From Desulfobacca acetoxidans (GTDB lineage Bacteria > Desulfobacterota > Desulfobaccia > Desulfobaccales > 0-14-0-80-60-11), in NCBI GenBank assembly GCA_022736495.1, contig DZCR01000002.1, positions 1 through 64,000 on the forward strand: a stretch of 64,000 bases of DNA, written 5' to 3'. Every line of letters begins with the position of its first letter. Within the stretch, counting starts at the first letter, position 1. Positions 7,558 through 16,841 of this stretch are shown here, piece by piece. The translations under genes were made by a program, and so were the position numbers. The notes beneath the pieces are model-generated. The model did no database searches. It saw nothing but the letters and a program-made list of their open reading frames with translations, and was not told the DNA's origin.

Positions 7558-8175
7558 TTAGTGCTTGCCATTTCCTTGAATCGCCTGGGCAATCTCCTGG
7601 CTGAGCTTGGCCACCGCTCGGCTCTGTGCCGCAACCAGGTCGGCATAATCCGGTCCCGTCACCGGCTCGCGAATGCTGGACCGATGAACTTTGAGCAGCT
7701 TTTTTTCTGGGCCTGCGAGGATGCTCCAGCGCGCCACCAGCCAAGCGGCATCGCCCAAGCGGCCATCGCAACGAACGACATCAACGACAACCTGGTAGTC
7801 GATGGGCACGGACAGGCGCCAGGGGTAGAGATAGATCCGGTCGGTTGACAGGAGAACACCGATATTGTCGGCCAGAACATTAATGAAATTATCTTTGAAT
7901 GAACCGACCCAGCGATTGAACTGGGCCTTTTCCAGCTGATTGTCAGTCGTCCGGGTGACAATCAGAGACTCGTCGAGGTATTCGGCCAGCTTGACCGGGC
8001 CGATGCCGATGACCGCATTGTGAACCGGGCTGGACCTCCGCGAGACCAATTGATCCTGTAGCGGAGTCAAAGCGTAAAACTGGGGGTTTGGACTCCTGCC
8101 AAGGCAGCCGCTGGATAAGAGAACCACGATGATCAAGACAAAAGTTAAGCCGCGAGAAAAGAGAACGCCCCTCAT
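7558..8175 (-). CDS. PqiC/YmbA-type ABC-transport auxiliary lipoprotein
   Basis: A 205-aa lipoprotein with signal peptide and lipobox LLSSGC (Cys at residue 24). The mature start NPQFYALTPL, the IGIGPVKLAEYLD block and the late RWSILAG region match the PqiC (DUF330) family. Those proteins sit at the outer membrane and work with MCE proteins in lipid or hydrophobe transport. Its start overlaps the stop of the MlaD-type gene by 4 bp, so the two are translationally coupled. It is the last gene of the mlaE-mlaF-mlaD-pqiC-like operon. Confidence 0.85.
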   Translation of the reverse strand: MRGVLFSRGLTFVLIIVVLLSSGCLGRSPNPQFYALTPLQDQLVSRRSSPVHNAVIGIGPVKLAEYLDESLIVTRTTDNQLEKAQFNRWVGSFKDNFINVLADNIGVLLSTDRIYLYPWRLSVPIDYQVVVDVVRCDGRLGDAAWLVARWSILAGPEKKLLKVHRSSIREPVTGPDYADLVAAQSRAVAKLSQEIAQAIQGNGKH

Positions 8176-9140
8176 GGTTGTTTGCCTCCAGGTTTCTTCT
8201 TGCCGCGTATCAGAGATTCGGGATGTTGATCAAGATAATCGGCCAACTGCCGAAGTGACCTACTCATGCGGGAAAGCTCCTGCAGCGTATTCTGCAAATC
8301 CACCAGCAGCGGTGAGTCTTGGGAAATGACGCCCCGGGCATCGGACAGGGTTTTATCCAAACTGGTAGATACTCCTGATACCTTGCTATCAAGATTGCGG
8401 GCCAGTGTGCCGATATCTTTGACAGTCTTGTTCGTGTTTTTGGCCAGGGGATCCACCTGACGATCCACCTTGGTGACGAACTTGTGAGTGTCCTGAAGGG
8501 TATCTTTCAGGGATTTGAAGCTGGCGGGCAGGTTCGGGTCGTTGACGAGTTTAGCGATGCCGTCCATGGCCGATTCCAAATGCTGTTCCAGCTTGGCGAG
8601 ATCCAGCTTCTGCAGGGCATCGGCCAGCTTTTCGGTGGTGGACTGGCAGGTGGGAATCACGATATAGTCCTTATAGACTTTGTCGGTTTTGGCGGGCGCA
8701 TAGCAGACGTTTGAGGGGGGATAAAAACCAAGCTCGATGTCTAACTGCCCGGTAATAAAACTCTGCATGCCCAGTACGGCCCGCAGTCCCTTTTCGATGA
8801 GCTTGGGTATATTTTTTCGGGGATCTCTGGGCACATGCCGGGCCCCCCCAACCACTTGGAATTTCTGCGGCTCGTATTCGATGATGACGGGGATTTTGGG
8901 CTGCAGCGTAGTGGGGTCGACTTCGAGAATAATGTTGGTCACCGAGCCGATTGGAACGCCCTGGAACAGTACCGGTGCACCCACATTCAACCCCTTGACG
9001 GAGCCGTCGAAGTACATTACGCATTTCACGGTTTCCTGGAAGAATTTGCCCGAACCGAATACCACCAGGCTGGCGGCCATCAGGATCACTGCGAGAACCA
9101 CGAAACCGCCGATCATCATTCTGTTTGCTTGCTTAGCCAT
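8172..9140 (-). CDS. MlaD/PqiB-type MCE domain protein
   Basis: A 322-aa single-MCE protein. One N-terminal membrane helix (residues 9-30) anchors it in the inner membrane. The MCE domain follows, with VKGLNVGAPVLFQGVPIGSV near residue 48. The remainder is mostly helical, low-complexity coiled structure ending in a basic KKKPGGKQP tail. MCE proteins form hexameric rings or tunnels that carry lipid between membranes, using the MlaE permease and MlaF ATPase encoded just upstream. The insert about 140-165 carrying CYAPAKTDK is typical of longer MlaD relatives with extended C-termini. Confidence 0.9.
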   Translation of the reverse strand: MAKQANRMMIGGFVVLAVILMAASLVVFGSGKFFQETVKCVMYFDGSVKGLNVGAPVLFQGVPIGSVTNIILEVDPTTLQPKIPVIIEYEPQKFQVVGGARHVPRDPRKNIPKLIEKGLRAVLGMQSFITGQLDIELGFYPPSNVCYAPAKTDKVYKDYIVIPTCQSTTEKLADALQKLDLAKLEQHLESAMDGIAKLVNDPNLPASFKSLKDTLQDTHKFVTKVDRQVDPLAKNTNKTVKDIGTLARNLDSKVSGVSTSLDKTLSDARGVISQDSPLLVDLQNTLQELSRMSRSLRQLADYLDQHPESLIRGKKKPGGKQP

Positions 9141-9158
9141 CTGGGCCCATCCTATCGG

Positions 9159-9917
9159 TTAAGATTGCTCGCCACGGGTTAAAAACAGGCGCAAATTGGG
9201 ATCCCGGGTTTCGGCCAAAAGCTGGTTCGGATTGCCCGTGGCCGTCATGGTGCGTTTGGAGACATCCAGAAAGACGGAATTGTTGCCGATGGCAAAGATG
9301 CTGGCCAACTCATGGGTCACCACCACCATGGTGGTGCCCAGGCTCTCTCGCAGTTCCAGGATCAGGTCATCCAGGCGTCGCGCACTCACCGGATCCAAGC
9401 CAGCGGAAGGCTCATCGAAGAACAGGATTTCCGGATCGAGAGCCATGGCCCGGGCAATCCCGGCCCGTTTCTGCATCCCGCCGCTGATCTCAGAGGGATA
9501 AAACTCTGCGAATCCGGCCATCCCCACCAGCGCCAGCTTCAGTTCGACCACTTCGCGAATCTGGCTGGGGCTTAACTCCGTATAGAGTTCCAGGGGCAGA
9601 GCGATATTCTCGGCCAGAGTCATGGAGCTCCAGAGCGCGCCGCTCTGGTACATCACCCCGGCCCGGCGAATGATCCGGTCGCGGGTCTGTTGATCAGCGC
9701 CCCAAAAATCGACCTCTCCATAAAAGACCTTACCCTTGGCCGGGGCCTTCAAGCCGACTAAAATGGTCATCATGGTGCTCTTGCCGCAGCCGCTGCCGCC
9801 CATGATGATGAAGATATCCCCCCGGTTTATGGTAAAGTTCAGGTCCCGCATAAGAACAAAGTCGCCATAGGCCATGGTGAGATCGCGCACCGTGATGTGG
9901 GCTTTTTTTTCCGTCAT
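9159..9917 (-). CDS. MlaF-type ABC transporter ATP-binding protein
   Basis: A 252-aa ATPase with Walker A GGSGCGKSTM, signature SGGMQKRAGIARAM, Walker B EILFFDEPSAGLDP and the H-loop TH. The Mla/Mkl-type signature SGGMQKR identifies it as the ATPase partner of MlaE rather than a generic importer. The frame is open upstream into mlaE, but the ATG at 9917 gives the standard N-terminus (MTEKKAHITVRDLTMAYG) and fits the 35-bp gap to mlaE. It powers the lipid-transport complex at the inner membrane. Confidence 0.93.
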   Translation of the reverse strand: MTEKKAHITVRDLTMAYGDFVLMRDLNFTINRGDIFIIMGGSGCGKSTMMTILVGLKAPAKGKVFYGEVDFWGADQQTRDRIIRRAGVMYQSGALWSSMTLAENIALPLELYTELSPSQIREVVELKLALVGMAGFAEFYPSEISGGMQKRAGIARAMALDPEILFFDEPSAGLDPVSARRLDDLILELRESLGTTMVVVTHELASIFAIGNNSVFLDVSKRTMTATGNPNQLLAETRDPNLRLFLTRGEQS

Positions 9918-9952
9918 GTTCCCTTTTCCCTGACGCGCCGGACCGGCATTCC

Positions 9953-11086
9953 TTATATCCCCAAGATGTTGCACAAAATGGTGATCACCGCAGTGGAAAC
10001 AATGATTCCGACAATGGCAGTGACCACTGCGGAGGTGGCCGCATCCCCCACCGCCGAGGCACTGCGGCCGCACTGCATGCCCCGCATGCAGCCGGCCAGG
10101 GCCACGATCACGCCAAACACCAAGCCGGAAAACAGGCCGATGCCCAGGTTCCAGAGACCGACTGCCTTTGCCGTTTCGTTATAGTATTGTATGAAGCCAA
10201 TATTGAGCAGCCCTACCCCCACTACCATGCCCCCCAGTATGCCCATGATATTGGCGTAAAGGCAGAGCAAGGGCATCATCAACGCCAGGGCCACCATACG
10301 CGGCAGCACCAGAAACTCCATGGGCGATATGCCCAGGGTTTTCAGGGCGTCGATCTCCTGATTCACCTGCATGGTCCCCAACTGAGCCGCAAAGGCCCCC
10401 CCCGTGCGGCCGGCCATGACGATCCCGGTCATAATCGCCGCCATCAGGCGCACCATGGCAATGCCCACCAAATCGGCCACATAAATTTGAGCTCCAAAGA
10501 GCTGCAACTGGATGGCGCCGATAAACGCCAGGATTAACCCTACCAAAAAACAGATGAGGGAGACGATGGGCAACGCCTGGGCGCTAACCGCCTGCATGAT
10601 TAAGCCCAGGTCGGAGCGCCGGTACTGGGCCTTGCCGGAGAGCAGCCTCAGGACGGCAATGACCGTATCGCCGAGGAACTCCAGCATTTCACCCGCAGAT
10701 CGGAAGAGATCGACGGTTTGGTTGCCCAAAGAGGCGAGAAACGCCACCCGCTCCTCCGGCTGGTGGGCATCTTTCTTTTCCGGGACCGCTGCGGCCAATT
10801 CCAAGAGTCTTTGCGCCCCTGGGGGCAATCCGTCGCGGTTCAGGCTGATATTTTGCCGGGAGCAGGATTGGCGCACGTTTATCAGGAAGGTCAACAGCCC
10901 GCTGTCCCAGGAGGCCAGTTCCCGGGTGTCGAAGACCAGGTTATGAACCACCGGCCTGTCTTGGAGCGTTTGCTGAACCTTATCGGCCCCAGGCAATTCA
11001 CCCCCCAGCTTCCAGTGCCCGGAAAGAATCACCTTCAGCGTGTCTGCTGAGGGTTGCTCCAGGGTCATTTCACCACGGGCCGACAT
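9953..11086 (-). CDS. STAS-MlaE permease fusion
   Basis: Residues 1-100 form a STAS-like domain (VILSGHWKLGGELP, NLVFDTRELASWDSG). This replaces the separate MlaB protein of the classical system. The rest is an MlaE permease with about five membrane helices and the conserved IVMAGRTGGAFAAQLGTM and EIDALKTLGISP stretches. It is first gene of the mlaE-F-D-PqiC operon, following an MscS-family gene by about 40 bp. The ATG at 11086 has GGAG nine bases upstream; an ATG at 11101 is possible but has no such site. It moves lipid or another hydrophobic substrate, direction not deducible. Confidence 0.92.
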   Translation of the reverse strand: MSARGEMTLEQPSADTLKVILSGHWKLGGELPGADKVQQTLQDRPVVHNLVFDTRELASWDSGLLTFLINVRQSCSRQNISLNRDGLPPGAQRLLELAAAVPEKKDAHQPEERVAFLASLGNQTVDLFRSAGEMLEFLGDTVIAVLRLLSGKAQYRRSDLGLIMQAVSAQALPIVSLICFLVGLILAFIGAIQLQLFGAQIYVADLVGIAMVRLMAAIMTGIVMAGRTGGAFAAQLGTMQVNQEIDALKTLGISPMEFLVLPRMVALALMMPLLCLYANIMGILGGMVVGVGLLNIGFIQYYNETAKAVGLWNLGIGLFSGLVFGVIVALAGCMRGMQCGRSASAVGDAATSAVVTAIVGIIVSTAVITILCNILGI

Positions 11087-11129
11087 TACGTTTTTCTCCA
11101 TGGCAGCTATTTAGCGGATAATTGGGGCA

Positions 11130-12470
11130 TCATACTTTATCTGGCCCAGGTCGGATAGTTATCTCAGGCATATATTTGAGGTGCACGTCCCGTTGGGGGA
11201 AAGGCAATTCTATGCCATGCTGCCGGAATCGCTGCCAGATGTCCCAGAGGAGGTCGCTCTTCACTGAGGAGACGCCGTTTTGCGGGTCGTTGATCCACAC
11301 CAGCAACTCAAGGTTGATGGAATTATCCCCGAACCCCACCAGGAGGCAGTTAGGCTTAGGGTCCTTGAGCGCCCGTTTGGTATTCGTGGCGGCTTGCAGC
11401 ATCAGGTCCCGCACTTTCTCCAAATCGGAGCCGTAGCCGACCCCGACGGGCACTTTTAGGCGCACGAGGTTATGACTGTAAGACCAGTTGATCACCTCCG
11501 TGGTTATCAGGTTTTCATTGGGGATGAGATGCTCGGTGCCTTCCCGGGTAATGACGGAGCAATAGCGGCTGCCCAGGAAATTAATCCAGCCGTAGGTGTC
11601 TTTTAACTTTATCACATCGCCGGGCTTGATGGATTTGTCCCCCAACAGGATGAAACCGCTCACCAGGTTGGCAAAGATCTTTTGCAGGCCAAAACCGAGG
11701 CCCAACCCCAGGGCGCCGCTGAACAGGGCGAAGACGGTGAGATCGAGGCCCAAGTAACTTAAGACTATGACGACACCGGCGGAAAAGAGAAAAATGCTGC
11801 CGAGCCTGTAAAATAGGATTTGGAATGCGGAAGTCAAACCAGATTTTATGGTCAGCCAGAAATGAAAAAATATCCGCAGGTTTTTAGACACCCAGTAAAG
11901 CGCTAACAACAGGAAAAAGGCCCGATTAACTTGTAAGAGGGAAAATTGTACTTGCCCGAGATGGAAATCAACCCCTTGCAAAAAACGCTGCCAAAAGTCG
12001 ATGAAACCGAAAAGACTGAGAGAGGCCAAGAGAATGGCATAACCCCAAATAGCAATTGCCAGAATCCTGGCCCAGACGCGGTTTTTCATCTCGCCGGTGA
12101 ATAATCGCACCAGGGTCAGTGCTACCAAAATTATGCCCGCCGCGAAAAAGCCATTGCGGGGCCAGTTGAAATGGCCCGCAAAACTGTAAGCAATCCCCAC
12201 GAGGACAAAGGCGAGAAAGGCATCAATAACCTTGATGAAATCCAGGAGTATGGCCAGGTCGGCACCAGCTGCTGGATGCGCGGCGTATTGCTCCTGTTGG
12301 CGGCGCAACCAGGCGCGCATACCCCCGCTTATTTGGCGGGCTAACAGGAGAGCGCAGCCGATGACCACGATCTGGGCCGCCATTGACCAGGAAAGCACGT
12401 GCTGAAAGAAATATTCCTGGGCCTGTGACCATATCTTCTGGAACGAAGCCAGGTACAAAGCGCTATTCAT
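11130..12470 (-). CDS. MscS-family mechanosensitive channel
   Basis: A 446-aa inner-membrane protein with several N-terminal helices, then the pore helix rich in Ala and Gly (ALGLGLGFGLQKIFANLVSG, about residue 255). The beta domain follows with GWINFLGSRYCSVITREGTE and LIPNENLITTEVINWSY. These are hallmarks of MscS channels that release solutes upon hypo-osmotic stress. It is longer than E. coli MscS because of extra N-terminal helices (MscK/YnaI-like layout). GGGAGAGG precedes the ATG. It is 28-43 bp upstream of the lipid-transport operon, so it may share its transcript. Confidence 0.92.
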   Translation of the reverse strand: MNSALYLASFQKIWSQAQEYFFQHVLSWSMAAQIVVIGCALLLARQISGGMRAWLRRQQEQYAAHPAAGADLAILLDFIKVIDAFLAFVLVGIAYSFAGHFNWPRNGFFAAGIILVALTLVRLFTGEMKNRVWARILAIAIWGYAILLASLSLFGFIDFWQRFLQGVDFHLGQVQFSLLQVNRAFFLLLALYWVSKNLRIFFHFWLTIKSGLTSAFQILFYRLGSIFLFSAGVVIVLSYLGLDLTVFALFSGALGLGLGFGLQKIFANLVSGFILLGDKSIKPGDVIKLKDTYGWINFLGSRYCSVITREGTEHLIPNENLITTEVINWSYSHNLVRLKVPVGVGYGSDLEKVRDLMLQAATNTKRALKDPKPNCLLVGFGDNSINLELLVWINDPQNGVSSVKSDLLWDIWQRFRQHGIELPFPQRDVHLKYMPEITIRPGPDKV

Positions 12471-12545
12471 GAGGCCTCTCCCTGTGAAACTATCGCGCTG
12501 CGGGCCTGATAGATGCTCTCAGGAGTGCGGATAATAATCATGACT

Positions 12546-14201
12546 TCAATCTCCCGACTTGGGCAGTTTTTTGAGGTTTTTTAAGAAGCTTCTCCGCTCT
12601 CGACCCCGCCTGCCATAAGCATAGATCAAATGCTCGACCCGGGGCCGGTTATCACCGCGATGAAAGGCGAAAGCCTGTTCTTCAATGACCCGGTCGGCCT
12701 TCGTCATCCTTTCGTGTTGCCGCCGGTGCTCCATCCAGGTTTCCACGATAAAGGTCTCCAAGAAACGGGCCGGGTTGGTCGTATCCTGGAACAAGCCCCA
12801 TCTGATGGCGCCGTCGCGACGGCGGATGGCGCTCAGGGTCCGCATGGCCCGGGCAAATGCGTGGGACTCCCGGGAATTAATCAGGTACTCCACCGTGACC
12901 AACACCGGCCCCTGCTCCGGTTTGGGTTCGAGAATCAGGTGGGGTTCGGGCCAGTGGAGAGACGGGGTCAGGTCCGATTCCTCGTCCAGGACAACCCGAT
13001 AACGCAGGGCGGCTAACAACCCCAACACTAACAGGCCCCCGGCGGAGTAAAGCAGGGCCGCTTTGAGGTCCTGGTGGGAGGCGAGCGCGCCCCAAACCGC
13101 ACTGCCGCCACTCAAAGCGCCGGCAAAAACCAGCATATATACGGCCAAGACCCGGGCCCGGACCCAACCGGGAACGGCAATCTGGATGGCCACATTGAAC
13201 AGGGAGAGCGTCACCAACCAGGCGAACCCGCTGAAGACCATAGCCCCCACCAACGCGTCCAACCGTGGCACCAGGGCCGTGACCGCAATCATGGCGGCGG
13301 CGATGACAGACATACCGGCCAAGATGATTTCGACGGGGAGATAACGCTGCATCCTGGGCATGAACGCGGCTCCGGCTACCGCCCCGGCGCCGAAGCACCC
13401 CAAAAGGATGCCGTAGTCGGCGGAGCTGGCGCTTAGTTCAAAGCGGACCACGAGAGGCAAAAGCGCCCACAAAGAGCTGGTGAAGACCATGAAAATGCCG
13501 GATCGCCAAAAGATGGCCCGCAATCCGGGGGAATGGCGGACATACCGCAGCCCGGTTTTAACAGCGGCGGCCATACGTTCCGCCGGCAAGGCGGTCTCGG
13601 TGGCCGGGCGTTGCCACCAATACAGGACGCCGATCACCGCCAGAAAGGAGATGGCATTCAGGGCAAAGGTGGCCCCGACTCCGGCTACAGCCACGATGGC
13701 GCCACCCAGCGCCGGTCCCACCGCCCGGGAGACGTTAAACCCGGCGCTGTTCAGGGAAATGGCCTGGGCGAGCTCGGGGCGCGGCACCAGTTCGGGGACG
13801 ATCGCCTGCCAGGCCGGTGCATTCATGGCGGCCCCCAAGCCCAGAAGAAAGGTGAATCCCAAAAGCACCCAGGGCGAGGTGGCCCCCAGGAAGGTCAGGG
13901 CGGCGAGAAGCCCTGCCGCCACCATCATCCAGGTCTGGGTCACCAACAGCAGCCAGCGGCGGTCGATGATATCGGCCAGGGCCCCGGCGGGCAGCGCCAA
14001 CAGAAACATGGGAAAGATACTAGCGGCCTGGACCAACGCCACCATCACCGGGGAGGTGGACAGCGACGTCATGAGCCAGGCGGCGCCCACGCTTTGCATA
14101 AAGGTGCCGATATTGGAAACAATGGTGGCAACCCATAAGGCTCGGAAAACCGGATGGCTGAAGGGAATCCAGGGCGAGGTGGCGGCTGCGGCAGTCTTCA
14201 T
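12546..14201 (-). CDS. MFS transporter with C-terminal ferredoxin-like/ABM domain
   Basis: About 551 aa. The first 400 residues are an MFS_3 (EntS/DUF894) exporter with 11-12 hydrophobic helices. Conserved bits include SNIGTFMQSVGAAWLMTSL, LPAGALADIIDRR and NSAGFNVSRAVGPALGG. The last 150 residues are soluble, with a TVEYLINSRESHAFARAM stretch and a WMEHRRQHERMT stretch, resembling the antibiotic-biosynthesis monooxygenase-like domain attached to this MFS subfamily. It is likely an exporter of an unknown small molecule. The ATG at 14201 gives the usual family N-terminus; an upstream TTG at 14243 is possible but has its purine-rich site directly against it. Confidence 0.88.
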   Translation of the reverse strand: MKTAAAATSPWIPFSHPVFRALWVATIVSNIGTFMQSVGAAWLMTSLSTSPVMVALVQAASIFPMFLLALPAGALADIIDRRWLLLVTQTWMMVAAGLLAALTFLGATSPWVLLGFTFLLGLGAAMNAPAWQAIVPELVPRPELAQAISLNSAGFNVSRAVGPALGGAIVAVAGVGATFALNAISFLAVIGVLYWWQRPATETALPAERMAAAVKTGLRYVRHSPGLRAIFWRSGIFMVFTSSLWALLPLVVRFELSASSADYGILLGCFGAGAVAGAAFMPRMQRYLPVEIILAGMSVIAAAMIAVTALVPRLDALVGAMVFSGFAWLVTLSLFNVAIQIAVPGWVRARVLAVYMLVFAGALSGGSAVWGALASHQDLKAALLYSAGGLLVLGLLAALRYRVVLDEESDLTPSLHWPEPHLILEPKPEQGPVLVTVEYLINSRESHAFARAMRTLSAIRRRDGAIRWGLFQDTTNPARFLETFIVETWMEHRRQHERMTKADRVIEEQAFAFHRGDNRPRVEHLIYAYGRRGRERRSFLKNLKKLPKSGD

Positions 14202-14400
14202 GGCCGGGTAGAGGATGGTTCTTTTTCCAAGGATTAGCTGCAACCTCCAGACCGATTAGGGCGCTGGTTTCATTATAAGCATCAATCCGGGCTTGTCATG
14301 TGCGCAGTGCTATTAGGGGAGGAGCAATTGGCGACACTGGAGGGTGGAGGAGGCGGGGGCCTGAGGGATCAGACCCCCGGAGGTTGCACAACTTGGGGAA

Positions 14401-16029
14401 TTAACCCAGGATGGCCTTCAGATCCTCATCCGGGGTGGCGATGGGTTTGATGTCGAAGTTTTTCACCAGCACGTCCAGGACGTTGGGGGTGATGAAGGCC
14501 GGAAGGCTCGGGCCCAGGCGGATGTTCTTGACGCCCAGGTAGAGCAGGGTCAGGAGAATAGCCACGGCCTTTTGCTCATACCAGGACAGAATTATGGACA
14601 GGGGCAGGTCGTTGACGCCTACCCCGAAGGCATTGGCCAGGGCCGAGGCAATCTGAATGGCGGAATAGGCGTCATTGCATTGGCCTACATCCAGAAGCCT
14701 GGGAATGCCGCCGATGTCGCCCAGTTCTTTGTCGAAGAAGCGGAATTTGCCGCAGGCCAGGGTCAAGACTACGCAGTCTTTGGGGACTTTTTCCACGAAC
14801 TCGGTGTAATAGTTGCGGGTGGGCTTGGCCCCGTCGCAGCCACCCACCAGGAAGAAGTGGCGGATTTGCTTGTTTTTGACCGCGTCGATGACCGCTCCCG
14901 CCACGCCCAGGACGGCATTATGGCCAAAGCCGACCATGACGGAGCGGCCATTGCTATCTTCGGTAAACCCCGGCATGGCCAGGGCCTTGTCGATCACCGG
15001 CTTGAAGTTGAGGTCCGGGATATGGGTAATGCCGGGCCAGCCCACCAGACCCCGGGTGAACAGGTTGTGGGCATAGATCTCCTGGGGCCGCTGGATGCAG
15101 TTGGTGGTCATGACGATGGCGCCGGGAAATTGGGGAAATTCCTTGGCCTGATTCTGCCAGGCGGTGCCGAAGTGGCCGTAGAAATGGGGATACTTCTTGA
15201 GGCTGGGGTAGCCGTGGCAGGGGAGCATCTCGCCGTGAGTGTAAACGTAAATGCCTTTGCCTTCGCTTTGCTTCAAGATTTCTTCCAAATCGAGGAGATC
15301 GTGCCCGGAAACCAGGATGGCCTTGCCTTTCTTATGCCCCAGGGGAACTTTGGTGGGCACCGGCTGGCCGTAACGGCCGCTGTTGGCCGCGTCCAGCAGT
15401 TCCATGGTCCTCAAGTTGATCTCACCGCATTTCAATACCAGCCCCAAGGCGTCGTTCAGGCCCAGGTCCGTAGCGGCCATGGCGGCCAAACCTTCGTGGA
15501 TGAAGGCGTAGACCTTGTCGTCTTCCTGGCCCAAAATCCGGGCGTGATCGGCGTAGGCCGCGACTCCCTTGATGCCGAAGAGCAGCGTGTGCTTCAGGGC
15601 CAGGATGTCGGGATCGCCGGCCGGATAGGATTTGAGGCCCACCGCTTCCGCCTGCTTGACCAAACCTTCCAGAGTGGCTTCGGGATTCAAGGTGGCAGGA
15701 CCTGCGCCCACATCGGTTTTGCCCCCGGCCTTAGCAACCTTGGCTTTCAATTGCTCCCGGAGTTCGACACTCTTTCGGATCAACTTTACAAAACGATTGG
15801 GGTCAAAATCTACGTTGGTGAGCGTCGAAAACGCCGCCTCGCAGGTAAAGATGTTGACCTCCCCGTCGCTGATGCCGACCTTACGGCCTTCCACGGCTAT
15901 CTGGGACAGGCCCTGAATACTGTAGATCAATAAATCCTGAAGGGCCGCCACCTCGGCATTTTTCCCGCATACACCCAGAACCGTGCACCCTTCACCTTTG
16001 GCCGCTTGCTCGCATTGGTAACAAAACAT
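14401..16029 (-). CDS. hcp: hybrid cluster protein (hydroxylamine reductase)
   Basis: A 542-aa Hcp carrying a cubane Fe-S cluster and the hybrid 4Fe-2S-2O cluster. The N-terminal motif MFCYQCEQAAKGEGC...GVCGK supplies the first cluster. Hybrid-cluster ligands are seen in THGEMLPCHGYP, TTNCIQRP, VGGCDGAKPTRNY, LACGKFRF and DVGQCNDAYSAIQIA. Hcp is an NO reductase/S-nitrosylase of anaerobes, usually part of the nitrosative-stress response; older work calls it hydroxylamine reductase. AGGAGGT lies 4 bases before the ATG, so the TTG two codons upstream was rejected. No hcr reductase gene is adjacent. Confidence 0.97.
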   Translation of the reverse strand: MFCYQCEQAAKGEGCTVLGVCGKNAEVAALQDLLIYSIQGLSQIAVEGRKVGISDGEVNIFTCEAAFSTLTNVDFDPNRFVKLIRKSVELREQLKAKVAKAGGKTDVGAGPATLNPEATLEGLVKQAEAVGLKSYPAGDPDILALKHTLLFGIKGVAAYADHARILGQEDDKVYAFIHEGLAAMAATDLGLNDALGLVLKCGEINLRTMELLDAANSGRYGQPVPTKVPLGHKKGKAILVSGHDLLDLEEILKQSEGKGIYVYTHGEMLPCHGYPSLKKYPHFYGHFGTAWQNQAKEFPQFPGAIVMTTNCIQRPQEIYAHNLFTRGLVGWPGITHIPDLNFKPVIDKALAMPGFTEDSNGRSVMVGFGHNAVLGVAGAVIDAVKNKQIRHFFLVGGCDGAKPTRNYYTEFVEKVPKDCVVLTLACGKFRFFDKELGDIGGIPRLLDVGQCNDAYSAIQIASALANAFGVGVNDLPLSIILSWYEQKAVAILLTLLYLGVKNIRLGPSLPAFITPNVLDVLVKNFDIKPIATPDEDLKAILG

Positions 16030-16097
16030 GGTCAACCTCCTGAATTCTCTATTTCCAAAACTCGTTGGTATGGCTGGTTAGAACCAAGGTTAATGAT

Positions 16098-16139
16098 AAT
16101 TTAAGGCCAACCGTAAGGTGCCGCCTTGACTTAAGACAA
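16098..16139 (-). promoter_or_regulatory. Crp/Fnr-type operator and promoter of hcp
   Basis: TTGTCTTAAGTCAA on the minus strand (16126-16139) is a 14-bp palindrome with one mismatched pair, of the TTGAC-N4-GTCAA-like form bound by Crp/Fnr-family regulators. A -10-like TAAATT at 16103-16098 would place the palindrome centre about 41.5 bases before the start point, the activator position for this family. HcpR regulators control hcp in related sulfate reducers, and a Crp/Fnr gene lies at 20131-20850. Direct control is inference. Confidence 0.5.
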
Positions 16140-16395
16140 AGATTGCGGATTTTCTCAAGCGCCGGGAAAAATCCGTCTCTGCAGCGAAAAATTTTAAGGA
16201 CTGCGGGGACTAGATTGGCGCACTGAGGCAGACAATGCCCCCTCCCTGAGGACCATAGATAAAATTGTTGACTTCCAAGATAGACATCAATTTACAAAAA
16301 GCCACCTTCTGGTAAATTTTTTGCAGATGGGGAACTCGGTGAGGGAGAAGGGGGGAGGCCAGGACCTGCGAGGCGATTCAATAGAATCGTTGCGG
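16140..16395. other. gene-free interval
   Basis: The stretch between the hcp promoter and the MerR gene contains no convincing ORF. A TTGACTTCC-type box near 16267 and T-rich patches may be promoter material or read-through sequence; nothing stronger was seen. Confidence 0.3.
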
Positions 16396-16758
16396 TTATT
16401 CCAGAATTTCTTTGAGGGCCAGCAACTCGTCCCGGATGGACTTGAGCAGGGTTAAGACCTGGTTGTCCAGGGGGACAGGGAGGGGCCGGGTTGGCAGCAG
16501 GCGATGCTGCTCGGGCTTATAATGCATCTGGCGGCGCATAGCCGCCAGGCTCAGCTTTTCCTCTTCCCGCAGGCGCTTGATTTCAAAGATGAGCTGGATA
16601 TCGGCGGGGCGATAGAGGCGGTGCTTAGAGCCGCGGCGGTTGGGTTTCAGGAGCTTCCCCTGGCTCTCCCAATACCGCAACACGTGAGTTTTCACCCCGG
16701 TGATGCGGCTTGCCTCACCGATAGTATAGAAGGCTTTGCGGGGAAAATTCTCTTCCAC
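16396..16758 (-). CDS. MerR-family transcriptional regulator
   Basis: A 120-aa regulator starting with GTG. The winged HTH lies at residues 9-75: FYTIGEASRITGVKTHVLRYWE, then HRLYRPADIQLIFEIKRL. A short proline-rich linker and a C-terminal dimerisation helix (LLKSIRDELLALKEIL) follow. No cysteines or effector domain are present, so it is not a metal sensor of the classical type. In deltaproteobacteria a gene of this kind often follows pheT, as it does here (83 bp downstream). The target is unknown. Confidence 0.88.
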   Translation of the reverse strand: MEENFPRKAFYTIGEASRITGVKTHVLRYWESQGKLLKPNRRGSKHRLYRPADIQLIFEIKRLREEEKLSLAAMRRQMHYKPEQHRLLPTRPLPVPLDNQVLTLLKSIRDELLALKEILE

Positions 16759-16841
16759 AGTGGTCAGCGGCCAGTGGTTAGTGGTCTGAAAAAGACTTAA
16801 GCCTAAAGGCGGGATGCATTTCGCGTTCCCGCCACGGAATC

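Noticed and set aside
9918..10073. N-terminal extension of the MlaF ATPase into mlaE
   Set aside because: Cys/His/Gly-rich non-homologous residues; the ATG at 9917 gives the normal family start.
14572..15933. 453-aa open frame opposite hcp
   Set aside because: GC-driven antisense frame over a certain gene, with no family resemblance.
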